8,096 nucleotides of DNA, taken from the NCBI GenBank assembly GCA_036375165.1, contig DASUSI010000110.1, forward strand, positions 1-8,096. The letters run 5' to 3'. Positions 1 through 5,029 of the stretch are shown here, in pieces. Below the pieces are notes generated by a model, which was given only the letters and a program-made list of their open reading frames with translations, was not told the origin of the DNA and made no database searches. A program made the translations under genes and the position numbers. Positions within the stretch are counted from its first letter, which is position 1. Each line of letters opens with the position of its first letter. This DNA is from WHSM01 sp036375165. Lineage in GTDB: Bacteria; Actinomycetota; Actinomycetes; Mycobacteriales; Micromonosporaceae.

Positions 1-141
1 GCCCAGGGACGCTGGGAGAGCCTAAACGCCTGTGGAGCGCAGGTAAGACCGGCCCCCGCGCTGGCACCGCGCCGAGAAGCAGGAATCCACCCGGACGCCG
101 CGTGCTCCCCACGCAGCGTGGAGGGAATCCCCGTCCCTTGA
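1..141 (+). CDS. tnpB: TnpB (OrfB) C-terminal tail, partial
   Basis: Frame 1 is open from the window edge to TGA at 139-141 (46 residues). It contains ESLNACGAQVRP, then a Pro/Ala/Arg-rich stretch with RREAG, and ends VEGIPVP. This layout (N-A-x-G-A-x-V-R-P, a variable basic tail, a REAG/KQE-like motif, then a stop inside the element's terminal hairpin) is what I know from the C-terminal tails of actinobacterial TnpB proteins of the IS200/IS605 and IS607 groups. TnpB is the RNA-guided nuclease of these elements; its RuvC-like and zinc-finger parts lie outside the window. The last codons lie within the omega-RNA-like hairpins. The call rests on recognising the tail and the element end, without catalytic motifs. 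The alternative is a non-coding element end. Confidence 0.6.
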   Translation, partial: AQGRWESLNACGAQVRPAPALAPRREAGIHPDAACSPRSVEGIPVP

Positions 142-158
142 GGGTGGAGAGATCGTCA
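100..158 (+). ncRNA. Putative omega RNA 3' end (two terminal hairpins)
   Basis: TnpB works with an omega RNA transcribed from the 3' end of its gene and the right end of the element; the guide lies just beyond that end. Two hairpins are visible: CCACG-CAG-CGTGG at 109-121, extended past one mismatch by three further pairs (105-107 with 123-125), and CCC-TTGA-GGG at 135-144. If the element ends near 158, the guide would start near 159, inside the DUF433 reading frame. The RNA is inferred from position and fold only. Confidence 0.42.
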
Positions 159-162
159 AATC

Positions 163-396
163 GTGTGGGACGAGTTCCCCCCCGCATGGCTCAGACTACG
201 GCGATACGACCCCGCTGTTGCCGAGGTCGTCATCGACCCTCGGTTCGCATGGGGCGCCCCGATCGTCGAACCAGCCAAGGTCACCGTCGACACCATCCTT
301 GGACTGTGGAGAGCTGGAGAAGCACCTGATGTTGTCGCCGACGAGTACGGATTGACCGTTGAGCAGGTCCAGGCCCTCATCCGGGTCGCCGCCTGA
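163..396 (+). CDS. DUF433 (VapB45-like) antitoxin, 5'-truncated
   Basis: The 77-residue frame contains a DUF433 core: VVIDPRFAWGAPIV (residues 22-35), a VTVDTILGLWRAGE helix (about 40-53), then VVADEYGLTVEQVQALIR (about 57-74), a helix-turn-helix-like arrangement. DUF433 proteins are the antitoxin or DNA-binding half of VapBC45-type modules, paired with DUF5615 PIN-like toxins. Full-length actinobacterial members are often much longer, with an N-terminal DNA-binding part. Here the open frame extends only to 142, where it meets the TnpB stop and the IS end. The first usable start is GTG at 163, after a weak GGAGA at 146-150. I infer that the IS junction removed the 5' part, leaving a fragment that may not be functional. 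A toxin remnant follows immediately downstream. Confidence 0.62.
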   Translation: MWDEFPPAWLRLRRYDPAVAEVVIDPRFAWGAPIVEPAKVTVDTILGLWRAGEAPDVVADEYGLTVEQVQALIRVAA

Positions 397-499
397 GTTC
401 TTCGCCGACCGCTGCTTGGGCAAGGGCGCGCCAACCGTGCACTGTCACAGTCTGGTGGGCCCGGACGGGCAGGGCTCAGCGAGCGATCAGGAGCAGTAG
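395..499 (+). pseudogene. DUF5615 PIN-like toxin remnant (N-terminus only)
   Basis: Immediately at the antitoxin stop, frame 2 reads EFFADRCLGKGAPT. This matches the characteristic start of DUF5615 (Mut7-C/PIN-like) toxins, (M/V)xFFxDRxLGxxxxP, whose first Asp belongs to the PIN-like active site. Homology ends near 436. The frame then continues as unrelated sequence to TAG at 497-499, overlapping the 3' end of the isoamylase gene on the other strand. Full-length toxins are roughly 110-150 residues, so most of the protein is missing. No ATG or GTG starts the frame; the codon at the expected start (395-397) is GAG. This is a broken gene. The identification rests on about ten residues plus the diagnostic DUF433 neighbour. 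Confidence 0.5.
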
Positions 500-2770
500 T
501 CCGCGACCACGCAGCAGGTAGTTCGTGCCGGCCCCGCCGATCAGCGCCTCGGAGCCCGGAACAGCCACCTGGCCGGGGCCTTCCGCCCAGTTCGACGTAT
601 CGGTGACCCGGTACCACTGTCGACCCGCCCCTGGCGAAGGCAGGGTGAAGTTCACGTCCCCGGACCAGCCGTTGTAGCCCACGTAGAGGGCCGGTGCGGT
701 GTCGCCGAACTCGGTGCCGTCAATCCGCCAGGCGATGGCGTGCTGGTTGGGATCGCCCCAGTAGGCGCTGTCCGGTGTGGTGCCCCCGGCCGTGAACCAG
801 GTGAGCTGGCCCATGCCGTTGCCGTTGGTGTCGCTGGCGGTGTAGAAGCCCACCGGCCGCAGCGCCGGGTGCGCCTTGCGGAAGGCGGTCAGCCGGGTCA
901 CGTACGTCTGGAAGTTGGACTGGTCGGTGTCTCGGGACCAGGTCAGCCAGTTCGCGGACGAGTCCAGGTTGTACGGGTTGTTGTTGCACCGGATCGACCG
1001 CAGGTACTCGTCCCCGCCGGTCAGCATCGGGGTGCCAGCCGACAACATCAGGAACCCGAACCCGTTGCGGGCGGCCCGGCGCTGCTCGGTCGCGACGCCG
1101 CCGTGGTCCCAGGAGATGTTGTCGTCGCTGCCGCCGTCCGACGGCCCGTACGGCCAGGGCTGACCGTTGTTCTTCCCGTTGCAGGAGTAGAGGTCCCTGT
1201 GGGTGAACCCGTCGTGGGCCACCATGAAGTTGATCGAGTTCCAGGGTCGTCGTCCATCGTCCCCGTACAAATCGGATGATCCGGCGAACCGGGTGGCGAG
1301 CTGACCCGGCGTCACGGGGTCAACGCCCAGCTTGTTCTGGTCCCGGCGCAGCGTGTCCCGGTACATGCCGTTCCACTCCGACCAGCCTGGTGGGAAGTTG
1401 CCCACCTGGTAGGTGCCGGGCCCGATCGCCCATGGCTCGGCGATCCAGTCCACTCCGGACCCGCCGCCGGCCGGGCGGGCCGGCAGCTCCGCCGTGATCC
1501 GGCGTAGCGCCGTGTTCAGGTCCGTCTTGCTGTAGTTGAAGCAGCCGTGCTGGCAGGTGTTGCCGAGCACCGAGGCCAGGTCATGGCGGAACCCGTCCAC
1601 GCCAAGGGTGTTCTTCCAGTACGCCAGCGAGTCCACGATCAGGTTCTGCGCGGTGCGGTGGTAGGTGTTGTAGTTGCCGCCGACTCCGGTGTTGTCGTAG
1701 TAGCCCTGCATGTCGCTGGTCAGCGAGTAGTACGTGGGGTTGTCCAGGCCCCGGAAGGAATACGCCGGGTAAGTGTTCCGGTCGCTGGAGAACCACGCCT
1801 CGGCGGTGTGGTTGTAGACCACGTCCACGTACACCTTGATCCCGGCATCGTGGAACGCCTTCACCATCGCCTTGAACTCCCGGGTCGGCCCGCCGGCCGT
1901 CTTGTCGGACGAGTAGCGGCGGTCCGGTGCGAAATAGTTCAGGGTCATATAACCCCAGTAGTTGTCGCCGGCAGTGCTCGTCGAGTCGATGTCGTTGGCG
2001 TCGTTGAGGGTTTCCTGCACCGGCAGGAACTCCACCGCCGTGACCCCCAGCGCGGCCAGGTAACCGGCCTTCATCCCGGCACCCCGGTAGCTGCCCTGGT
2101 ACGCGCTGGGCACGCTCGGGTCGCCCCTGGTCAGGCCGCGCACATGCACCTCGTACACGATGTCGTCCTTCAGGGCCCGGGACGGCTTGACGCCGATACT
2201 TGTGCTGTCGGCGGCGAGCACGATCCCTTTCGAGGCGTTCGGCCCGGTGTCGACGGCGCGGTTGGACCCGGACAGGTAGATCGCCTGGTTCGTCATGCCG
2301 GGCCGCAGTGGGTCGTGGCTGACCTCCCGGGCGTACGGGTCGAGCAGCAGCTTGTTCGGGTTGAACCGGTTCCCGTTCGCGTCCACGTCCGAGACGAACC
2401 CGGTCGACGAGCCCTTGGTCCAGGACGATGTGTACGGCCAGTTCGGACCCCAGGCCCGGTATCCGTAGTAGACCGCCCCGGTGATGCCGTACGTGTTCTG
2501 CAATGTGGACACGCTCACCGAGTGCGACCACACGCTGGTTGTGGCGTCCTTGGTCAACACGTAGTTGACCCGCTCCTGTTCCCCGGTGGGTACGCGGTAC
2601 AGGTAGACCGCGATCCGGGTGGCCCGCGAGGAGTACACCCGGAACGTGATGGTCGAGCCGGTGGCGTCGTACCGACCGCCGAGGTTGTTGGTGTCGATCC
2701 CGGCGTGGGCCGGCGACGGCGCGACCAGCACCCCCGCCAACGCCACCGCGACAGCCAAGGTCCGGATCAT
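476..2770 (-). CDS. Secreted isoamylase (GH13 glycogen/starch debranching enzyme)
   Basis: The 764-residue protein would hydrolyse alpha-1,6 branch points of amylopectin and glycogen outside the cell (EC 3.2.1.68). Residues 1-23 are a Sec signal peptide (MIRTLAVAVALAGVLVAPSPAHA). An N-terminal beta-sandwich (about 25-200) carries ITFRVYSS and VYYGYRAWGPNWPY, followed by the GH13 barrel. Visible motifs are region I DVVYNH (316-321), region II GFRHD with nucleophile D397, acid/base E445 in WIAEPWAIG, and D520 in VAHDG. From about 635 it is a C-terminal beta domain. Length and motif wording closely resemble the Pseudomonas amyloderamosa isoamylase as I remember it, more than cytosolic GlgX, which lacks a signal peptide. 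The ATG at 2770 follows GGGGAGG with six bases between. H396 replaces the Phe I recall in Pseudomonas. It lies 84 bp downstream of the amylase gene on the same strand, so it is probably co-transcribed. It has no CBM20 of its own. Confidence 0.92.
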   Translation of the reverse strand: MIRTLAVAVALAGVLVAPSPAHAGIDTNNLGGRYDATGSTITFRVYSSRATRIAVYLYRVPTGEQERVNYVLTKDATTSVWSHSVSVSTLQNTYGITGAVYYGYRAWGPNWPYTSSWTKGSSTGFVSDVDANGNRFNPNKLLLDPYAREVSHDPLRPGMTNQAIYLSGSNRAVDTGPNASKGIVLAADSTSIGVKPSRALKDDIVYEVHVRGLTRGDPSVPSAYQGSYRGAGMKAGYLAALGVTAVEFLPVQETLNDANDIDSTSTAGDNYWGYMTLNYFAPDRRYSSDKTAGGPTREFKAMVKAFHDAGIKVYVDVVYNHTAEAWFSSDRNTYPAYSFRGLDNPTYYSLTSDMQGYYDNTGVGGNYNTYHRTAQNLIVDSLAYWKNTLGVDGFRHDLASVLGNTCQHGCFNYSKTDLNTALRRITAELPARPAGGGSGVDWIAEPWAIGPGTYQVGNFPPGWSEWNGMYRDTLRRDQNKLGVDPVTPGQLATRFAGSSDLYGDDGRRPWNSINFMVAHDGFTHRDLYSCNGKNNGQPWPYGPSDGGSDDNISWDHGGVATEQRRAARNGFGFLMLSAGTPMLTGGDEYLRSIRCNNNPYNLDSSANWLTWSRDTDQSNFQTYVTRLTAFRKAHPALRPVGFYTASDTNGNGMGQLTWFTAGGTTPDSAYWGDPNQHAIAWRIDGTEFGDTAPALYVGYNGWSGDVNFTLPSPGAGRQWYRVTDTSNWAEGPGQVAVPGSEALIGGAGTNYLLRGRGLLLLIAR

Positions 2771-2800
2771 CTGGCACCTCCCCAGGTGTCCTCATGCCAG
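2771..2800 (-). promoter_or_regulatory. Isoamylase RBS inside a possible SD-masking hairpin
   Basis: On the minus strand the 30 bases before the ATG carry GGGGAGGTG (2775-2783 form the core) as the Shine-Dalgarno site. CACCT and AGGTG (2784-2788 and 2775-2779) pair around loop GGGG. CTGG and CCAG (2797-2800 and 2771-2774) can close a lower stem, with an eight-base bulge between the two stems. An alternative six-base pairing CTGGCA/TGCCAG (2795-2800 with 2771-2776) exists. Either fold buries part of the SD site. The pairing is seen directly; any control of translation is inference. Confidence 0.4.
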
Positions 2801-2814
2801 GTCATGGGTATCCG

Positions 2815-2847
2815 GGCTCCGGCGGGCGGCAGCCGCCCGCCGGAGCC
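2815..2847 (-). terminator. Strong intercistronic hairpin after the amylase gene
   Basis: A perfect inverted repeat of 16 bases on each side is centred on 2831 (GGCTCCGGCGGGCGGC and its complement), all but one base of the 33. It lies 8 bases past the amylase stop codon and 45 bases before the isoamylase start. It has no U-tract, so it may be a U-less actinobacterial terminator, a partial attenuator giving less isoamylase than amylase, or an mRNA 3'-end stabiliser. The 44 bases left before the isoamylase are short for an independent promoter, and I see none there, which favours partial read-through. Confidence 0.6.
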
Positions 2848-2854
2848 GGGTGCG

Positions 2855-4723
2855 TCAGTTCCGCCAGACGTCGTTGAGGGTGATCGAGCAACCGGAGCCG
2901 GTGTTGACCACCCGGTTGGAGCCGGTCTCCCAGATCACCTGGGAGCCGTTGCGCTTGATGTACTTGTATTCGAACGTGGTGTTCGTCGGCAGGTTCACGG
3001 TGCCGCGCCAGATCGGGTAGGTCGCCGCCGACAGTGGGAAGGCGCTGGCCGGGTTCCAGTTGCCGAGTTCCGGCCGGTTGCCGGCGACGTACACGTTCTC
3101 ACCCCAGATCGTGTACGCCTCGGCCGCGAAACTGATCGCGACCGTGCCGCAACCGCCGCCGCTCACCCGGGCGTTGATGTGCAACACCAGCATCTTGTCG
3201 GTTGCCACGGTGGCGGAGAACCGGCCGGACGAGTCCACCGTGTATGTGGCACCGGTGCAACTCGTGCCGCTGACGTCGCCGTTGGCAACGTCGCAGTAGG
3301 TGCCGGCCGGCAGGTCGGTCTGGAAGGTACGCGACAGCAAACCGCCACGGTTGAAGACCACATAACCTTTGCCGGTACGGCCGAACGCGACCTGGTTCGA
3401 ACCGTTGCTCCACCAGTTGCTGACCCCGGTGCCGGAGACGGTGTTGCGGAACCCGACCAGGTTGGCCGTGGTGCGCCACCGATGCTCGCAGACCCAGCCG
3501 CTGCCGCAACTCACCTGGTTGGTGATGCCGCTGGAGTTGGTCGGCGGCCCCTGGTCGTGGCTGGAGAAGTTGAAGCTGGACATCACCTGGGGTACGCCGT
3601 ACGGCCAGGCCAGCATGAACGCCTCGGCCAGCGCGTACCGGGTGCCGTCCTTGTAGGTGAGCCGGGCACGACCGTTGCGCTGGGTGTCGTGGTTGTCGAT
3701 GAACGCCACCGCGTCGCCGCTTGACACCAGCATCTGACCGGCGAGGTTGTTCAGGTTGGACAGGTAGCCGTCCCGGAACGCGTTGCCGACCACGTCGCCG
3801 TACCGGAACTCGGTGACGTCACCGATCCCGGTGTACTCGGTGGGGCTGACCTCACCCGGACCGCCCTCGATGGTCTCCTGGTAGATGTACTTCCCGGTCG
3901 GGTAGATCGCCGCGAGGTCCGCTACCGGCATGTGCTTGGCGGCGTCCACCCGCAACCCGTCCACCCCGAGCGAGACCAGGTCGTTCAGGTACGCCGTGAG
4001 CTTGCCGCGCACGTACGAGGATTCGGTCCTCAGGTCTGACAGATCCACGAGTTCGCAGTTCTGGACCTCCCAGCGGTCTCCCCAGTTGGCGATGTCGTCG
4101 TTGCCGTTGCGGCCACAGTGGTGGAAGTCGTTGGTGCCGTACGGCACGGCCGGGTAGCTGTAGTGGCTGTACGAGGAGCCGCCGCTGCCGGGTCCGCTGG
4201 ATCCGCCGCCAGCCATGTGGTTGACCACGGCGTCCACGAACACCTTCACCCCGGCGTTGTGGCAGGTTGTCACCATGCTGGCGAACGCCGCCCGGCTGCC
4301 GCGCCGGGAGACGAGCTGGTAACTGACCGGCTGGTAGTCCTGCCACCAGGGGTAGCTCTGTCCTGGCAGCACCACGTGTTCCTGTGGCGGGGAGACCTGC
4401 ACCCCGCCGAAGCCCTTGGGTCCGAGCACGTTGGTGCACTCGCTGGCGACTGACGCCCAGGGCCACTGGAACAAATGGACGATCACGTCTTTGGCACCCG
4501 GTGTTCCTGGGTACGCCTGCGCCGGGCGCTGCTCCGTCGTGGTCGTGACCCCGACCAGGCTCGCGGTGATCCCGACGACCAGGGCGAGCAGCCCGCCGAT
4601 CAGCAGTCGTCCGAGCCGCCATCGCGCCGCCGACGTCCGCAGTACCCGGAACTGGTACAAGTCATGATTTGTCGGGCATACTGAGGATGTGTTTGGTGAG
4701 GGTGATCTTTGAGGCATGGCCAT
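2855..4723 (-). CDS. Secreted alpha-amylase (GH13) with C-terminal CBM20
   Basis: The 622-residue protein is an extracellular endo-alpha-1,4-glucanase of starch (EC 3.2.1.1) of the Streptomyces GH13_32 type. Residues about 38-58 are the hydrophobic core of a signal peptide, with probable cleavage after AQA at 70. The barrel starts at KDVIVHLFQWPWASVASEC. Catalytic motifs are region I DAVVNH (164-169), region II GLRVDAAKH with nucleophile D260, acid/base E283 in YQETIEGG, and region IV FIDNHD ending at D346. Domain C follows to about 520. Residues about 525-622 are a CBM20 starch-binding domain: IWGENVYVAGNRPELGNWNP, then FEYKYIKRNGSQVIWE. The SD-like GGGGAAGG abuts the ATG at 4723, whereas ATG at 4717 (residue 3) is six bases from it and is the better start. 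The leader before the hydrophobic core is unusually long and rich in A/T-ending codons. This is the first gene of a probable amylase-isoamylase operon. Confidence 0.94.
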   Translation of the reverse strand: MAMPQRSPSPNTSSVCPTNHDLYQFRVLRTSAARWRLGRLLIGGLLALVVGITASLVGVTTTTEQRPAQAYPGTPGAKDVIVHLFQWPWASVASECTNVLGPKGFGGVQVSPPQEHVVLPGQSYPWWQDYQPVSYQLVSRRGSRAAFASMVTTCHNAGVKVFVDAVVNHMAGGGSSGPGSGGSSYSHYSYPAVPYGTNDFHHCGRNGNDDIANWGDRWEVQNCELVDLSDLRTESSYVRGKLTAYLNDLVSLGVDGLRVDAAKHMPVADLAAIYPTGKYIYQETIEGGPGEVSPTEYTGIGDVTEFRYGDVVGNAFRDGYLSNLNNLAGQMLVSSGDAVAFIDNHDTQRNGRARLTYKDGTRYALAEAFMLAWPYGVPQVMSSFNFSSHDQGPPTNSSGITNQVSCGSGWVCEHRWRTTANLVGFRNTVSGTGVSNWWSNGSNQVAFGRTGKGYVVFNRGGLLSRTFQTDLPAGTYCDVANGDVSGTSCTGATYTVDSSGRFSATVATDKMLVLHINARVSGGGCGTVAISFAAEAYTIWGENVYVAGNRPELGNWNPASAFPLSAATYPIWRGTVNLPTNTTFEYKYIKRNGSQVIWETGSNRVVNTGSGCSITLNDVWRN

Positions 4724-4794
4724 CCTTCCCCGCTGGTGGCTACGAGGCGCGGACCACCACCGCTCGGCTTACTGATCGGCGGTTTCGGTACTCC

Positions 4795-4820
4795 GCAAGC
4801 TATTGCAAGATTTCCTGAAA
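4795..4820 (-). promoter_or_regulatory. Candidate MalR/LacI-family operator at the amylase promoter
   Basis: On the plus strand, TTGCAAGATTTCCTGAAA (4803-4820) is an imperfect palindrome with six of nine base pairs matching. GCAAG occurs twice exactly 10 bp apart (4795-4799 and 4805-4809). Its minus-strand reading (CTTTCAGG, AAAT, CTTGCAA) recalls the TTGCAAG/CTTGCAG-type sites in Streptomyces alpha-amylase and malE promoters bound by the maltose-responsive repressor MalR. It overlaps the -10 and predicted start of the amylase promoter, a suitable place for repression. The repressor gene is not in the window. Confidence 0.42.
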
Positions 4821-4847
4821 GTTAGCATCAGGTTTCATAACTGTAAA
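4819..4847 (-). promoter_or_regulatory. Candidate sigma-70-type promoter of the amylase operon
   Basis: On the minus strand, TTTACA (complement of 4842-4847, five of six matches to TTGACA) is followed after 17 bases by TAACTT (complement of 4819-4824). An extended -10 TGC lies directly upstream of TAACTT. The -10 itself is only a moderate match. Transcription would start near 4811, giving a leader of about 90 bases before the amylase start. No better promoter was seen on this strand in the intergenic region. Confidence 0.45.
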
Positions 4848-4866
4848 GCCCCAATGCCACCGTTTT

Positions 4867-4933
4867 GCCAGGTCAGCGGGGTGTGCAAGGTAGCAGTTGC
4901 TTCGCGTCCGTCTGTGGACCCGCTGAACCTGGC
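4867..4933. repeat. Imperfect inverted repeat, 14/15-base arms
   Basis: GCCAGGTCAGCGGG (4867-4880) is mirrored by CCCGCTGAACCTGGC (4919-4933). All 14 bases of the left arm pair, with one base bulged in the right arm. The 38-base interior contains a small second repeat, GCAA and TTGC (4884-4887 and 4896-4899). It lies 96 bases before the FG-GAP start codon. It could be a structured 5' leader, an attenuator, or a pair of spaced protein-binding sites. No flanking target duplication is visible, which argues against a small transposon. Confidence 0.6.
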
Positions 4934-5018
4934 GACCGGTACATGCGCCGTCAAATCCCCGAACAGGGACGATGCAACCCTGGGTAGCCGGCAGGCGTGG
5001 CCTGAGAAACGAGGAACC

Positions 5019-5023
5019 GGAGG
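5019..5023 (+). promoter_or_regulatory. RBS deciding the GTG start at 5030
   Basis: GGAGG is followed by six bases and then GTG at 5030. This supports the GTG start and places the signal peptide at the beginning of the protein. Confidence 0.75.
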
Positions 5024-5029
5024 CCCGCC

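Larger units (their letters stand above)
1..158 (+). mobile_element. Right end of an IS200/IS605-like (or IS607-like) element
   Basis: The segment ends with AATCCCCGTCCCTTGAGGG (126-144) followed by GGAGAGATCGTCAA. This closely resembles the common TnpB-element right end, in which AATCCCCGTCC, a short loop and a G-rich strand are followed by GGATGTCAA. I place the boundary near 158, just after GTCAA. The left end, any TnpA transposase and the target-adjacent motif are outside the window. The hairpin at 131-147 is degenerate (CCC/GGG with loop TTGA, and poorer pairing outside it), so the end may be decayed. The exact boundary is uncertain by a few bases. Confidence 0.55.
4724..5029. promoter_or_regulatory. 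Divergent intergenic control region
   Basis: This 306-base region separates the amylase (leftward) and the FG-GAP protein gene (rightward). The left half contains the amylase leader, operator-like site and promoter. The right half contains a 67-base imperfect inverted repeat (4867-4933) and the ribosome binding site of the rightward gene. I found no convincing -35/-10 pair for the rightward gene. Short open frames on both strands here have no start signals or coding-like composition, and I do not call them genes. Confidence 0.6.

Noticed and set aside
102..130. 29-base segment GTGCTCCCCACGC...GGAATCC resembling a type I-E CRISPR repeat
   Set aside because: There is only one copy; no repeat lies 32 bases to either side. 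It lies within the TnpB tail and omega-RNA hairpin, which explain its palindromic shape.
420..475. Terminator after the isoamylase gene
   Set aside because: Only a four-base ACTG/CAGT stem and a weak GCCC/GGGC pairing are present. The true terminator may have been lost at the rearrangement junction.
1547..3724. Long plus-strand open frame opposite the two starch genes
   Set aside because: It is antisense to two confidently identified GH13 genes. Long antisense frames are expected in high-GC DNA, and the translation is a Val/Gly/Arg-rich composition artefact with no domain.
4865..4896. TTGCCA ... TAGCAG as a promoter for the FG-GAP gene
   Set aside because: The spacing is 20 bases and the -10 match is poor, and it overlaps the inverted repeat; not supportable.
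4867..4933. The inverted repeat as a miniature transposon (MITE)
   Set aside because: No flanking direct duplication is visible and the arms do not resemble the IS end at 1-158. It was kept as a structural repeat instead.
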